Below are positions 35,561-44,679 of a stretch of DNA of 64,000 nt, one piece after another. Within the stretch, counting starts at the first letter, position 1, and every line of letters begins with the position of its first letter. The notes below the pieces were generated by a model, which worked only from the letters and a program-made list of their open reading frames with translations, made no database searches and was not told the origin of the DNA. Origin of the DNA: Achromobacter deleyi. Lineage in GTDB: Bacteria; Pseudomonadota; Gammaproteobacteria; Burkholderiales; Burkholderiaceae_B. The position numbers were made by a program, and so were the translations under genes. The stretch is taken from assembly GCF_902859705.1 (NCBI RefSeq), contig NZ_CADIJO010000005.1:1-64000 (forward strand), given 5' to 3'.

Positions 35561-36925
35561 ATGTCCCTGTCCACCCTGTCCGCCTCGGCCGCCCTGCCCG
35601 CCTCATCCCCCCTTCGCCCGACCCATCGCTGGAAGGTGTTGGCGGTGGGCGTGGCCGCCAATGCGGCGTTTTCGGCCGCCGCGGCCGGGCTGCCCGCCAC
35701 GGCGGTCTTCATGCGCTCGGGCTATCGCCTGGACAACGACCAGTTGGGCCTGGCGCTTGGCCTGATGGGGCTGGGCGTGGCGCTGTTCGAACTGCCTTGG
35801 GGCATGCTGGCCGACCGCTGGGGCGACCGGCCCGTGCTGCTGGGCGGCCTGGGCGCTACAGCGGTGGCGCTGGCCTGGATGAGCGTGTTTGCCGCCCCCG
35901 TGCACGGCGCCGCGCCGGCCTTGTGGCTGCTGGCGCTGGGCCTGCTGCTGGTGGGCGTGATGGGCGGCAGCGTCAACGGCGCCAGCGGCCGCGCGGTGAT
36001 GGCGTGGTTCGACGAGGGCGAGCGCGGCCTGGCCATGAGCATCCGCCAGACCGCCGTGCCGCTGGGCGGCGGGCTGGGCGCACTGGTGCTACCGTGGCTG
36101 GCCTCGCAGGTCGGCTTTGCGGCGGTGTTCGGGCTGCTGGGCGGGCTGTGCGCGGGGGCTGCGCTGTTGACGTTGGGATGGCTGCGAGAGCCGGATCGGG
36201 CGTCGGCCACACCGGCTCGCGCCACGATTGCTGGCCGGACGTTCAGCGGCGCCCCTCCTGCTGGTGCGACCCGCGTCCAAGCCCCATCGTCCGACACGCG
36301 CTCTGCCTCGCACCCGGCCCACCCGGCGCCCTCCAGCCCGCTGCGCGATGCCCGCGTCTGGCGGGCCGCGCTGGCCATCGGCCTGTTGTGCAGCCCGCAA
36401 TTCGCGGTGCTGACGTTCGCCACCGTGTTCCTGCACGACTACAGCGGCGCGGGCATCGCCACGCTGACCGCGGTGATGGTGGCGGTGCAGGTGGGTGCGA
36501 TGGTGGCGCGCATCGCCAGCGGCCGCTGGACCGACCGCCGCGGCAACCGCCGCGCCTATCTGCGCGGCTGCATCTGGCTGGGTTTCGCGTTGTTCGTCGC
36601 CTTGGCCGGCGTGGCGTGGGCCGTGCGTGACACGGCGACCGATCCCGCCGCCGTGGCGGCGGTGGCCGTGCTGCTGGCGGTGGCGGGCATCTGCGTATCG
36701 GCCTGGCATGGCGTGGCCTATACCGAACTGGCTACGCTGGCCGGCGCGCAGCGCGCCGGCACCGCGCTGGGGCTGGCCAATACGTGCGTCTATCTGGGGC
36801 TGTTCCTGACGCCGCTGGCGCTGCCGCACCTGGTGGCGGCGGCGTCCTGGCCGCTGGCGTGGGGGGTGGCAGGCGGGTTGATGCTGGCGGCGCTGCCGCT
36901 GCTGCCACGAACGGCGCGGGCTTGA
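35561..36925 (+). CDS. MFS transporter
   Basis: The 454-residue protein has twelve membrane segments in two halves, with the family loop MLADRWGDRPVLLGG after helix 2. The halves are joined by an unusually long Ala/Pro/Ser-rich cytosolic loop of about 55 residues (near residues 210-265). It should pump a small molecule using the proton gradient. It is divergent from the LysR gene that probably controls it. Substrate unknown. Confidence 0.85.
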   Translation: MSLSTLSASAALPASSPLRPTHRWKVLAVGVAANAAFSAAAAGLPATAVFMRSGYRLDNDQLGLALGLMGLGVALFELPWGMLADRWGDRPVLLGGLGATAVALAWMSVFAAPVHGAAPALWLLALGLLLVGVMGGSVNGASGRAVMAWFDEGERGLAMSIRQTAVPLGGGLGALVLPWLASQVGFAAVFGLLGGLCAGAALLTLGWLREPDRASATPARATIAGRTFSGAPPAGATRVQAPSSDTRSASHPAHPAPSSPLRDARVWRAALAIGLLCSPQFAVLTFATVFLHDYSGAGIATLTAVMVAVQVGAMVARIASGRWTDRRGNRRAYLRGCIWLGFALFVALAGVAWAVRDTATDPAAVAAVAVLLAVAGICVSAWHGVAYTELATLAGAQRAGTALGLANTCVYLGLFLTPLALPHLVAAASWPLAWGVAGGLMLAALPLLPRTARA

Positions 36926-37007
36926 ACGACGACCACCCATACCGACCTGCCCGGGCCACACATGCACGCGCTCTTGGAGCGTCGGCGCGAGATCTGCCCT
37001 CCGGACC

Positions 37008-37901
37008 TTAGCCCTTGAATTCCTGCCGCAACCATGCCAGGAACGCCTTGACCGGCGGATGCCGTTCCCGCCCCGGCGCGCACAGGGCGGTGTAGGCGGC
37101 CCCCGGCACGCTGACCTGGGGCAGCAACGGCACCAGCGTGCCGGCCTTGACGCTGTCGGACACCATCACCGAGCTGGCCAGCACCAGCCCCTGCCCTGCA
37201 ATGGCGGCCTGTAGCGCGTAGTGTTCTTCCTCATAGGCGTGTACCGCTGCCGGCTTGCGCCACGCCGGCAGCCCGGCCGCCGCGCACCATTGCTGCCAGC
37301 CGTCTTCATACAGCGCGGAGTCGCGCCAGCGCACGGTCACCAGCGCGGGCCGGGTTCGGCCCGCGCGCTGCGCCTGCGCCACCACCGCCGGCGCGCCATA
37401 GACGCCAAACCATTCCTGCAATGCGCAGGCCGCGTGCAGCGCCGGATAGCGCCGGCTGCTGTAGCGGATCGCCACGTCGACGCTGGCGTCCTGCAGCAGG
37501 TCGATGGTTTCGGCCTGGGCCGACAGGCGCAATTGGTACTGCGGATACGCCTGGTAGAAGCGCCCCAGCCGCGGCACCAGCCACAACGCCGCGAAGGAAT
37601 GGGTGGTGGACAGCGTCAGCGTCCCCGCCGCGCTGGCCGGGCGCAGGGCGTCAAGCGTCTGCGCAATATCGAGCAAGGCGCCGTGCGCGCTGGCGAACAG
37701 GCGCGCGCCGCTGTCGGTCAGTCGCACGCCCTGCGGCACGCGGTCGAACAACGCCACCCCCGCATGGCGCTCCAGCGCCTTGATCTGGTGCGACACCGCC
37801 GTGGGCGTGACGGACAGCTCGGCTGCGGCCAGCTTGAAGCTGCGCAGTCGCGCGGCGGCTTCGAACGTGCGCAGCGCCGTGACGGGCAACGAGGCAAACA
37901 T
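37008..37901 (-). CDS. LysR-family transcriptional regulator (GcvA-like)
   Basis: The 297-residue protein has the N-terminus LPVTALRTFEAAARLRSFKLAAAELSVTPTAVSHQIKALE, characteristic of the GcvA-like branch. It is divergent from a flavodoxin-like oxidoreductase gene. A 17-base palindrome 15 bases before its start fits the LysR T-N11-A box, so it probably controls both itself and the oxidoreductase. Confidence 0.88.
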   Translation of the reverse strand: MFASLPVTALRTFEAAARLRSFKLAAAELSVTPTAVSHQIKALERHAGVALFDRVPQGVRLTDSGARLFASAHGALLDIAQTLDALRPASAAGTLTLSTTHSFAALWLVPRLGRFYQAYPQYQLRLSAQAETIDLLQDASVDVAIRYSSRRYPALHAACALQEWFGVYGAPAVVAQAQRAGRTRPALVTVRWRDSALYEDGWQQWCAAAGLPAWRKPAAVHAYEEEHYALQAAIAGQGLVLASSVMVSDSVKAGTLVPLLPQVSVPGAAYTALCAPGRERHPPVKAFLAWLRQEFKG

Positions 37902-37916
37902 GAGGAGGCCCTCGTA

Positions 37917-37933
37917 GATGAATTCAATTCATC
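37917..37933. promoter_or_regulatory. LysR T-N11-A operator, perfect 17-base palindrome
   Basis: GATGAATT and AATTCATC are perfect 8-base arms around a single C, and contain T-N11-A (T37919, A37931). It is centred near -64 from the start site predicted for the oxidoreductase promoter, the usual LysR recognition position, and lies 15 bases before the LysR start. A 15-of-17 copy occurs 126 bases to the right. Confidence 0.7.
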
Positions 37934-37952
37934 GTAGGCGAGAAATGCTCGT

Positions 37953-37981
37953 TTGTCGCGGCCCGGGCAGGTGCCTACATT
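37953..37981 (+). promoter_or_regulatory. Predicted sigma-70 promoter of the oxidoreductase gene
   Basis: TTGTCG at 37953-37958 and TACATT at 37976-37981 are separated by 17 bases; each matches four of six consensus positions. The upstream palindrome falls at the activator position relative to it. Confidence 0.5.
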
Positions 37982-38042
37982 TAGTCCACGGTCGGGGTGG
38001 CTTTGCCGGCCCGCCCACCTTTCCTTCATTCGAGGCACTGAA

Positions 38043-38059
38043 CATGAATTCAAATCATC
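38043..38059. promoter_or_regulatory. Second, imperfect copy of the LysR palindrome over a start codon
   Basis: This 17-base stretch differs from the perfect palindrome at 37917-37933 at only two positions and keeps the T-N11-A spacing (T38045, A38057). It includes the ATG of the oxidoreductase gene. The centres of the two sites are 126 bases apart, about twelve helical turns. It could be an auxiliary site, or coincidence in the first codons. Confidence 0.45.
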
Positions 38060-38703
38060 AGTTGAAGTTGTTGATCCTGGCAGGCAGCCCGCGCCGGGAC
38101 GGCAACAGCGCCGCCCTGGGCGCCGCCGCCCGACGCGGCGCGCAAGCGGCGGGCACGTCCGCCACGCTGCTGTTCCTGGACGACTACATCCAGGGCTTTC
38201 TGCCCGACCTGCGCCGCGCGTCGGCGCCCGATGACCGCTATGCCGAATTGTTCCTGGACCACTACCTGCCCGCCGACGGCGTGTTGTTCTGCACGCCGCT
38301 GTACTGGTATGGCATGTCGGCCCAGACCAAGGCGTTCTTTGACCGCTCGTTCACGCATTACGCCGGCACTGGCCCGGAACCGGAACGGGTCAAGGCCGCC
38401 ATGGCCGGCAAGCGCCTGGGCCTGGCTGTGGCGTCGGAAGAGACCTATCCTGGCGCGGTGCTAGGCGTGGTGCACCAGTTGCAGGAATTTGCCCGCTACA
38501 CGCACGCGGACTTCGTCGGCTGCGTGCACGGGTCGGGCAACAGCCGCGGCGAGATCGCGGCAGACCCGCGCCGCCCGCTGCAGGCCGCCGAAACCCTGGG
38601 CGCCGAGTTCTTCACGCGGAAATACTCGGACTACCGGTTAGAGACGCCACGCAGTCGCAACGTATGGGGGTCGCCCCCGCCAGACGACGCTCGCCCCGCG
38701 TAA
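38044..38703 (+). CDS. Flavodoxin-like NAD(P)H-dependent oxidoreductase
   Basis: The 219-residue protein has the FMN-reductase fold: LLILAGSPRRDGNSAAL at the N-terminus for the FMN phosphate and FCTPLYWYGMSAQTKAFFDRS in the middle. Such enzymes reduce quinones, azo dyes or flavins in the cytosol. GAGG precedes the ATG at 38044. Its last 92 bases overlap, on the other strand, the 3' end of the hydrolase gene, so its C-terminal tail (after about residue 190) is longer than usual and may be dispensable. Confidence 0.82.
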   Translation: MNSNHQLKLLILAGSPRRDGNSAALGAAARRGAQAAGTSATLLFLDDYIQGFLPDLRRASAPDDRYAELFLDHYLPADGVLFCTPLYWYGMSAQTKAFFDRSFTHYAGTGPEPERVKAAMAGKRLGLAVASEETYPGAVLGVVHQLQEFARYTHADFVGCVHGSGNSRGEIAADPRRPLQAAETLGAEFFTRKYSDYRLETPRSRNVWGSPPPDDARPA

Positions 38704-39634
38704 GCCACCCCAGGGCGATGGGCCAGAGCGAGTCGCGGAAACGTTCGTGGAAGAAGGCGAAATGGCCGATGCCGTCCAGCCCCAGCGAGGCGGGGGCCAG
38801 CCGCAGATGGGTGCGCGCGCTACCCGTGAAATAGCCCAGCAGCCGGCCGATGGCGGCTTCGGTGCCGAATTCGTCGTCGGTCACGCTCAACGCCAGGATG
38901 GGCGCCGTGACCGCCGCCATCGCGGCTACGCGGCGTGCGCCCGCCGGCCCGCCGCGCGTCTCGAAGCGCGGGCCCATGAAGCTCCAGTCCCGCACCACGC
39001 CGCGCGGCGTGTCTTCCAGCCAGCCCAGCCGGCGTCCCGGGAAGTAGCCCAGGCTGGCGGCCAGCAGCGGCATGGCCACGTGCCATTTGGCCAGCATGCG
39101 CAGGCGATGCCCTGCGGCGTAATCGCGCCAGTAGGCGTATTGCGCACCCATGGTGAAGATGCGGCGCAAGCCCTGCGCGGACGGCGCCAGGCCCGTGACG
39201 AAGCCGCCGATGCTGTGCGCCACCACGTCCACGGGCTGGCCTGGAAAATGCGCCGCGACAAAGCGCAGCACCGCTTCGAAGTCCTGCTCGCCCCAGTCCA
39301 TCCACGAGGCCTGGAAGCCGCGCAAGGAGTCCGGACGCGACTCGCCGATGCCGCGGTAGTCGTAGGTGACGACGTCAAAGCCGTGCTGGTACAGGTAGGC
39401 GGCGAAGCGGGCGTAGTAGCGGCAGCGCACGGAAGTGGCCGCGTTGATGACGACGACGGGCCGCCGGGCTACCCCAGGTTCAGCGTCATCAGGCTGATCT
39501 TCATCAGGCCGGATGGCGTCGAACCCGGCCGCCTCTGGATCGGCACCGCTCGCGGCCGCATCCGCATGGCGCCACATATAGCCGCCCAGCGCCACCCCGT
39601 CCGCGGCGCTCAAGGTGATGCGTTGAGCTTCCAT
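38612..39634 (-). CDS. Alpha/beta hydrolase
   Basis: From the ATG at 39634 (AAAGGA upstream) the protein has 340 residues. It has VVVINAATSVRCRYYARFAAYL, the YDYRGIGESRPD segment and the nucleophile elbow region VVAHSIGGFV with the catalytic serine, and a late histidine in GIGHFAFF. It resembles soluble esterase-like hydrolases whose natural substrates are unknown. The C-terminal tail overlaps the convergent oxidoreductase gene by 92 bases. An AraC gene lies upstream on the same strand. Confidence 0.82.
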   Translation of the reverse strand: MEAQRITLSAADGVALGGYMWRHADAAASGADPEAAGFDAIRPDEDQPDDAEPGVARRPVVVINAATSVRCRYYARFAAYLYQHGFDVVTYDYRGIGESRPDSLRGFQASWMDWGEQDFEAVLRFVAAHFPGQPVDVVAHSIGGFVTGLAPSAQGLRRIFTMGAQYAYWRDYAAGHRLRMLAKWHVAMPLLAASLGYFPGRRLGWLEDTPRGVVRDWSFMGPRFETRGGPAGARRVAAMAAVTAPILALSVTDDEFGTEAAIGRLLGYFTGSARTHLRLAPASLGLDGIGHFAFFHERFRDSLWPIALGWLTRGERRLAGATPIRCDCVASLTGSPSISA

Positions 39635-39756
39635 TTTCACATTCCTTTCTATCAATCGATCAAGCAAAGAAACCTGGCGAACAACTCGATTAAATCCGGA
39701 GAAAACACCCGATTCAACCGATTATTCGTTGCTCATCACATGATTTATAGGAATGC

Positions 39757-40587
39757 CTATAGCCCCATTGCGCGGGCGGCCGACCGGTTCATCACCCCCG
39801 GCGGACTGCCGTAGACCTGCTTGAATACCCGCGTCAGATGGGCCTGGTCCGCGAACCCGACCGCCGCCGCGGCCTGCGCCAAAGGCAAGCCGCCACGCAG
39901 CAGCGCACGGGCGCGCGCCACTCGCCAGTTGCGCAGCCAGGCCTGCGGCGGCAGGCCATAGCGCCGCGCGAACTGCTTGACCAGCGTGCTGCGGTGCTTG
40001 CCTTCGGCCCGCGCCAGCGCCTCCAGGTCCGGCGCGCAGGCCGGATCGGATCGCATGCGTTCGAACAGCAGCGCACAGACATCCGGCTCGGTCGAACCCG
40101 TTGCCTTGCCCCTGTCCATCGCCTCGCCCACCGGCTGCCCATGCGCGGCCAACAACGCGAACAACGCCGCCGACAAGCGGCCGCGGCGCACGGCGTCGTC
40201 GGTTTCATCCGGCGCCAGCGCCGCCAGCCATTGATCGCACAGCGCTGCGTCGCGGATAACCGGCCCCGGCAACGCCAGGCCGTTCTCACGCAAGGCCCAC
40301 GCATGGTCCCGAAACCAGGCCGGCTCGATATACGCCATGCGGTACGCCAGCAAGCCCGCCGAGGTGCCGCCGGTATGCACCTGCCCGGGTGCGATCACCA
40401 CCAGGTCGCCCTCGCCCGCCTCGAAGGCGTCGCCGCGCACGGTGAAGGTACAGCGCCCCCGGGCGATGGCGCCGATGGACCAGGCGTCGTGAAAGTGGGC
40501 GTCGAAGCGGTAGGCGCGCAGGTCGGCAATCAGCACGTCGCCGGGCAGGCCCGCGCCGCAATGCCAGATATGTTGGGAAACCGCCAT
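39757..40587 (-). CDS. AraC-family transcriptional regulator
   Basis: From the ATG at 40587 the protein has 276 residues: an N-terminal cupin (AHFHDAWSIGAIARGRCTFTV) that would bind a ligand, and a C-terminal double helix-turn-helix (LRGGLPLAQAAAAVGFADQAHLTRVFKQVYG). The open frame extends 48 residues further upstream without family sequence. It may control the downstream hydrolase gene, in front of which CGATT repeats occur (39690-39730), or the adjacent proline dehydrogenase. Confidence 0.87.
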   Translation of the reverse strand: MAVSQHIWHCGAGLPGDVLIADLRAYRFDAHFHDAWSIGAIARGRCTFTVRGDAFEAGEGDLVVIAPGQVHTGGTSAGLLAYRMAYIEPAWFRDHAWALRENGLALPGPVIRDAALCDQWLAALAPDETDDAVRRGRLSAALFALLAAHGQPVGEAMDRGKATGSTEPDVCALLFERMRSDPACAPDLEALARAEGKHRSTLVKQFARRYGLPPQAWLRNWRVARARALLRGGLPLAQAAAAVGFADQAHLTRVFKQVYGSPPGVMNRSAARAMGL

Positions 40588-40637
40588 CGAAAGACCGCCA
40601 GGAAAAACAGGGCACACCGCCGTGAGGATGATGGCGG

Positions 40638-41597
40638 CTATCCGAAATAGTCGGCCTGCGACGCCAGCGACCGCGCCAGCAGCCAGGCATTGCGGGGATT
40701 TTCGCCCACCCGGCGGATGGCATAGGGCCACCAGTCGGCGCCGAACGGCAGATACACCCTGACGTTATAGCCCAGCCGGCGCAGCGCCAGTTGCCAGTCG
40801 GGCCGCACGCCGTAGAGCATCTCGAACTCAAAGGCATCGGGCGCCCAGCCGCGCTCGCGGGCCAGCGCCATGATGGCGCCGGCCAGGCGGTCGTCGTGGG
40901 TGCCGAACACCGGCAGAAAGCCGGCCGCGCGCGCGGCGGGCGACAACATGATGGACGCGCTGTCCAGATAGGCGTGGTCGATGGCGGCGCGGCCCGGATG
41001 GTCCAGCGCGCGTTCCGGAAAGGCGCCCTTCACCAACCGCAGCGAGGTGCGCTGGCCGATCGCCCAGGCCAGGTCTTCGGGGGTGCGGCGGCGTCGCGCC
41101 TGCAAGGTCAGGCCGATGGGCAGGCCTGCCGCCAGCAGCGTGCGATGCAGCGCGCAGGTGCGGTCGCGGATGGCCGAATCTTCCATGTCCAGCACCACCC
41201 AATCGCGGCCGCCGCCGGCCGCCTGGCGCGCGCGGTCGGCGATGCGCCGCGCATTGCCAGCGCCCAGCGCGTCGTCGCGCATGTAGCCGATGGCGGTGGG
41301 GTCGATGGAGACGTGCACATCCAGCCCCGCCTGGCCCAGGGCCGTTGCCGCCTCGATCGCCTGGCCCACGTTGTGTTCGATGGCGGCCGGGTCGGCCACG
41401 TATTCGCCCAGGTAGAACAAGGACGCGCGGATGCCATGCGCTTCGCGCAGCCGGACCGCGGTGCGCACGGCCTGGTCGATGTCGGCGCCGCCGACGAAGC
41501 GCCGCGCCAGCGAGGTCCGGGCGGCCAGGCCGCGCATGGCCCGGCCGATGCCCGGGCTGCGCGCCAGCGTGATGGCGGTTTTCTGGAATAGGCTCAT
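40638..41597 (-). CDS. Monofunctional proline dehydrogenase
   Basis: The 319-residue protein is the ProDH barrel without the P5C dehydrogenase domain of PutA. It shows LGEYVADPAAIEHNV, VHVSIDPTAIGYM, RLVKGAFPE, EFEMLYGVRPD and the C-terminal YLPFGADWWPYAIRRVGENP that holds the substrate-binding arginines. It oxidises proline to pyrroline-5-carboxylate with FAD at the inner membrane and passes electrons to quinone. The upstream LysE/EamA-type exporter gene is on the same strand; the AraC gene follows it. Confidence 0.88.
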   Translation of the reverse strand: MSLFQKTAITLARSPGIGRAMRGLAARTSLARRFVGGADIDQAVRTAVRLREAHGIRASLFYLGEYVADPAAIEHNVGQAIEAATALGQAGLDVHVSIDPTAIGYMRDDALGAGNARRIADRARQAAGGGRDWVVLDMEDSAIRDRTCALHRTLLAAGLPIGLTLQARRRRTPEDLAWAIGQRTSLRLVKGAFPERALDHPGRAAIDHAYLDSASIMLSPAARAAGFLPVFGTHDDRLAGAIMALARERGWAPDAFEFEMLYGVRPDWQLALRRLGYNVRVYLPFGADWWPYAIRRVGENPRNAWLLARSLASQADYFG

Positions 41598-41687
41598 GGG
41601 CGCTCCGTGCGAAAAGCGCCACTATGGAAGGGCCGCGCGGACCTGTCTTGAACAGGAGTGAATCCCGCGCGGCCAGAACCGATTGCG

Positions 41688-42602
41688 TCAGACCTTGCCG
41701 GCGGCCAGCCCCGCCGCCCGGCCGCGGCCGAACAAGGGCCGCTGCACCGTCTGCGCCAGCAACACCCCGGCCAGCGTCACCGCGCCGCCCAGCAGGTGAT
41801 AGCCGTGCAGTTGCTCGCGCAGCAACACGAAGGCGGCCAGCGCGGTGAACAGCGGCAGCAGGTTGATGAAGATGCTGCAGCGGTTGGGCCCCAGGCGATG
41901 CACGCCTTCGATCCACAGGAACGACAGCAGCACCGACGAGAAGATGCCGGCATACAGGATCAACGGAATCGTCTTCATGTCCAGCGCCGCCTGCGCTGCC
42001 GGCACCCGCAGGTACAGCGGCAGCATGTACAACAACGCAAAGATCGACTGCACGAAGGTGGACTGCCACGCCGGCACCGGCACCTTCCAGTGGCGCAGCA
42101 GCACGCCGTACAGCGCATAGGAAAACGCCGCCAGCAGCATCAGGCCGTCGCCCACGTGGATGCCGTGCTGGAACACGCTGAGCATGTCGCCCTGCCCCAC
42201 CAGGTAGAGCAGCCCCAGGAACGACAGCGCGCCCCCGGCCGCCATGCCCAGCGTCAGCGGATCGCGCAGGATCACCACGCTGAGCAGCATGCTCAGCAGC
42301 GGAATCAGCGCGGTCAGGATGGCCATGTTGGTGGCAGTGGTGGTTTCAGCGGCGCGGTACGACAGGGCCTGGAACAAGGCCGACGACAGCGCACCGTACA
42401 GCGCCAGCTTGGGCCAGTGACGCAGGATGGTCTTGCGGTTGCGCCAGGCGGGCACGGCCGTGAACAGACTCATGATCGCCAGCGCCAGGATCAGCCGGTA
42501 GAAGGTGATGGCGGTGGGCGAGATGGCGCTGGCGGCCATCTTGGAGACGATGACATTGCCCGCCCAGAACAGGATGGCGAACAATGGAAACAGGTAGGAC
42601 AT
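41688..42602 (-). CDS. EamA/DMT-family exporter
   Basis: From the ATG at 42602 the protein has 304 residues and ten membrane segments, beginning SYLFPLFAILFWAGNVIVSKMAA, the EamA signature, with FLWIEGVHRLGPNRCSIFINLLPLF in the second half. It would export a metabolite across the inner membrane. The open frame reaches 42719 but the added residues are not membrane-like. It lies upstream of the proline dehydrogenase gene by 90 bases on the same strand. Confidence 0.86.
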   Translation of the reverse strand: MSYLFPLFAILFWAGNVIVSKMAASAISPTAITFYRLILALAIMSLFTAVPAWRNRKTILRHWPKLALYGALSSALFQALSYRAAETTTATNMAILTALIPLLSMLLSVVILRDPLTLGMAAGGALSFLGLLYLVGQGDMLSVFQHGIHVGDGLMLLAAFSYALYGVLLRHWKVPVPAWQSTFVQSIFALLYMLPLYLRVPAAQAALDMKTIPLILYAGIFSSVLLSFLWIEGVHRLGPNRCSIFINLLPLFTALAAFVLLREQLHGYHLLGGAVTLAGVLLAQTVQRPLFGRGRAAGLAAGKV

Positions 42603-42793
42603 GATGAGTTCACTCGCAGGAGGGGAATCGGCACATCCGCTGGCCGGGCGCACGCCCGACCCGCAGATGACCGCCATCCTATTGAGCGCCCGCGCGCCCG
42701 TCTGCCGATGAACTGGCACAGACTATCTTGAAATGGACATTTCGCCAGCCCCGCCGTCACGAGGCGGCGACGCCAGCCAGGATCGCGCCGCGG

Positions 42794-44041
42794 TCAGGGC
42801 CGGAACATCGCCTCGTCCAGCGGCGCCTGCAACCCCGCCATGCGCGCCGTCAGCAGCGCCGCGCTGCCGCAGGCCAGGGTGAAGCCCAGCGCGCCCTGGC
42901 CGATGTTCAGCCACAGGTTGTCCGCGGCCGGGCTGCGGCCGATCAGCGGCTTGCCCGTGGGCGTGGCCGGACGCAGGCCGGCCCAGGGAATGGCCTGCCC
43001 CAGGTCCAGCGCCGGAAAGGCTTCGGCCACCTGGCGCTTGAGCAGCGCGATGCGCACCGGGTCGATGTCGGCGTTGCCGCTGCCGATGTCGACCATGGCG
43101 GCAATGCGCAACACCCCGCCGACGCGGGCGTAGACGATGCGGCGTTCGTAGTCGGTGACGCTGATGCGCGGCGCCACGGTGTCGTCGCCCGCCAGCGGCA
43201 CGGTCAGGCTGTAGCCCTTCAGCGGATACAAGGGCACGTCGTGGCCCAGCGGCCGCAGCAGGTCGCGCGTACCGATGCCGGTGGCCAGCACGATGGCGTC
43301 CGCGCCGATGTCGCCGTCGCGGGTGTGCACGGCCACGATGCGGCGGCCTTCCCGTTGCAGGCCCGACACCGGGTTGGACATGGCGCACTGCACATTGGCC
43401 AGGCCTTGCAGGCGGTCGAACAGGGCCTGCGTGAACTGGCGGCAATCGCCCGCCTCTTCGCTGGGCGTGTAGACGGCGCCCGCCAGGCTGGCGCCCATGC
43501 CGGCCAGCGCGGGTTCGCGCGCCAGCGTCTGGGCGGCATCCAGCACCTGCTGGTCGGACCCGTGGGCGGCCTGGTAGGCCACCAGCGCGCGCGCCTTGTC
43601 CAGCAAGGCCGCGCTGCGGTAGGCAATCAGCTTGCCATTCTTGAGATGGCCGAATTCCAGGTTTTCCTGTTCCAGCAGGGTGTGCATGGCGTCGCGGCTC
43701 AGATACGACAGCGCCAGCAGTTGCGCGGTGGAATCGCGCGCCACCGACGCGCGGCAGGCCAGCGCGAATTGCAGGCTCCAACGCCATTGGTGGGGGTCCA
43801 GCCGCGGGCGAAAGCGCAGCGGCGAATCGTTGCGCAGCAGCCAGCCGGGCACACTGGGCAGCACCCCTGGCCCGGCCAGCGGCGCCACGTAGCTGTAGCT
43901 GAGCTGGCCGCCATTGGCATAGCTGGACACCTCGGCCGGATGGGCATGCGCGTCCACCAGCACCACGTCATGTCCCTGGCGCGCCAGGAAATAGGCCGAC
44001 GTCACGCCCACCACCCCGGCCCCGATTACGCACACGCGCAT
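42794..44041 (-). CDS. dadA: D-amino acid dehydrogenase (DadA type)
   Basis: From the ATG at 44041 the protein has 415 residues. The FAD dinucleotide motif VIGAGVVGVTSAYFLARQGH starts the protein, SSYANGGQLSYSYVAPLAGPGVL is the DadA signature, and the C-terminus has GLRPATPTGKPLIG and NIGQGALGFTLACGS. DadA deaminates D-alanine and other D-amino acids at the inner membrane, feeding the respiratory chain. No alanine racemase gene is adjacent, but an Asp/Glu racemase-family gene is in the window. It lies 181 bases downstream of nsrR. Confidence 0.87.
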   Translation of the reverse strand: MRVCVIGAGVVGVTSAYFLARQGHDVVLVDAHAHPAEVSSYANGGQLSYSYVAPLAGPGVLPSVPGWLLRNDSPLRFRPRLDPHQWRWSLQFALACRASVARDSTAQLLALSYLSRDAMHTLLEQENLEFGHLKNGKLIAYRSAALLDKARALVAYQAAHGSDQQVLDAAQTLAREPALAGMGASLAGAVYTPSEEAGDCRQFTQALFDRLQGLANVQCAMSNPVSGLQREGRRIVAVHTRDGDIGADAIVLATGIGTRDLLRPLGHDVPLYPLKGYSLTVPLAGDDTVAPRISVTDYERRIVYARVGGVLRIAAMVDIGSGNADIDPVRIALLKRQVAEAFPALDLGQAIPWAGLRPATPTGKPLIGRSPAADNLWLNIGQGALGFTLACGSAALLTARMAGLQAPLDEAMFRP

Positions 44042-44222
44042 ACCTGCATCCAAATAAAAGATTGGCAACCTTTCTATTCTGGAGGGTGAGACGAACGGTA
44101 GCAAATCACCAGGTTCGGGGTGGCCATAACCCAGGCTCATGGGCCTGGCGGGCGCGACCCGGCCCAAGCGACTGACAACCCGCGGACAACAAGGCCGGCC
44201 GTCCGCCGCGACAGGCGCAGGC

Positions 44223-44660
44223 CTACGCCGCGCGATGCAGCTTGATGATGGCGGCGGCCGTCGGGTCGCGCACCAGGTCGGCCAGCGTATGGCCGTTGAG
44301 CGCCTCGTAGAAGGCTTGCAGCGTCTGCGCCAGCACGCCCGCCAGGCGGCAGGCGCCGTCCAGCGCACAGGGCGGCTCGCGGCAGTCGATCAGGGGGCCC
44401 TGCTGTTCCAGTTCGCGCACCAGGTCGCCCAACCGGTACTGCCCCGGCGGATGCGCCAGCGCCAAGCCGCCGCCCTTGCCGCGCGACGTGCTGACCCAGC
44501 CGCGCTGCGACATGAAGTGCACCACCTTGACCAGGTGGTTGCGCGACACATCAAAGCGCGCGGCGATCTCCGGAATGGTGACCGCCGCGGGCCGGTCGCG
44601 GCATTGCGTCAGGTACATCAGGACGCGCAGGCCGAAGTCGGTGAATCGGGTCAGTTGCAT
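44223..44660 (-). CDS. nsrR: Nitric-oxide-sensing repressor NsrR (Rrf2 family)
   Basis: The 145-residue protein starts MQLTRFTDFGLRVLMYL, has the helix-turn-helix EIAARFDVSRNHLVKVVHFMS, and carries the three Fe-S ligands C93-x4-C98-x5-C104, the spacing of E. coli NsrR (91, 96, 102). NsrR represses NO-detoxification genes until nitric oxide damages its cluster. It sits 19 bases after hmp on the same strand, and an NsrR-type operator precedes hmp, so the operon is autoregulated. Confidence 0.93.
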   Translation of the reverse strand: MQLTRFTDFGLRVLMYLTQCRDRPAAVTIPEIAARFDVSRNHLVKVVHFMSQRGWVSTSRGKGGGLALAHPPGQYRLGDLVRELEQQGPLIDCREPPCALDGACRLAGVLAQTLQAFYEALNGHTLADLVRDPTAAAIIKLHRAA

Positions 44661-44679
44661 GGGCGCCAGGATACACCGG

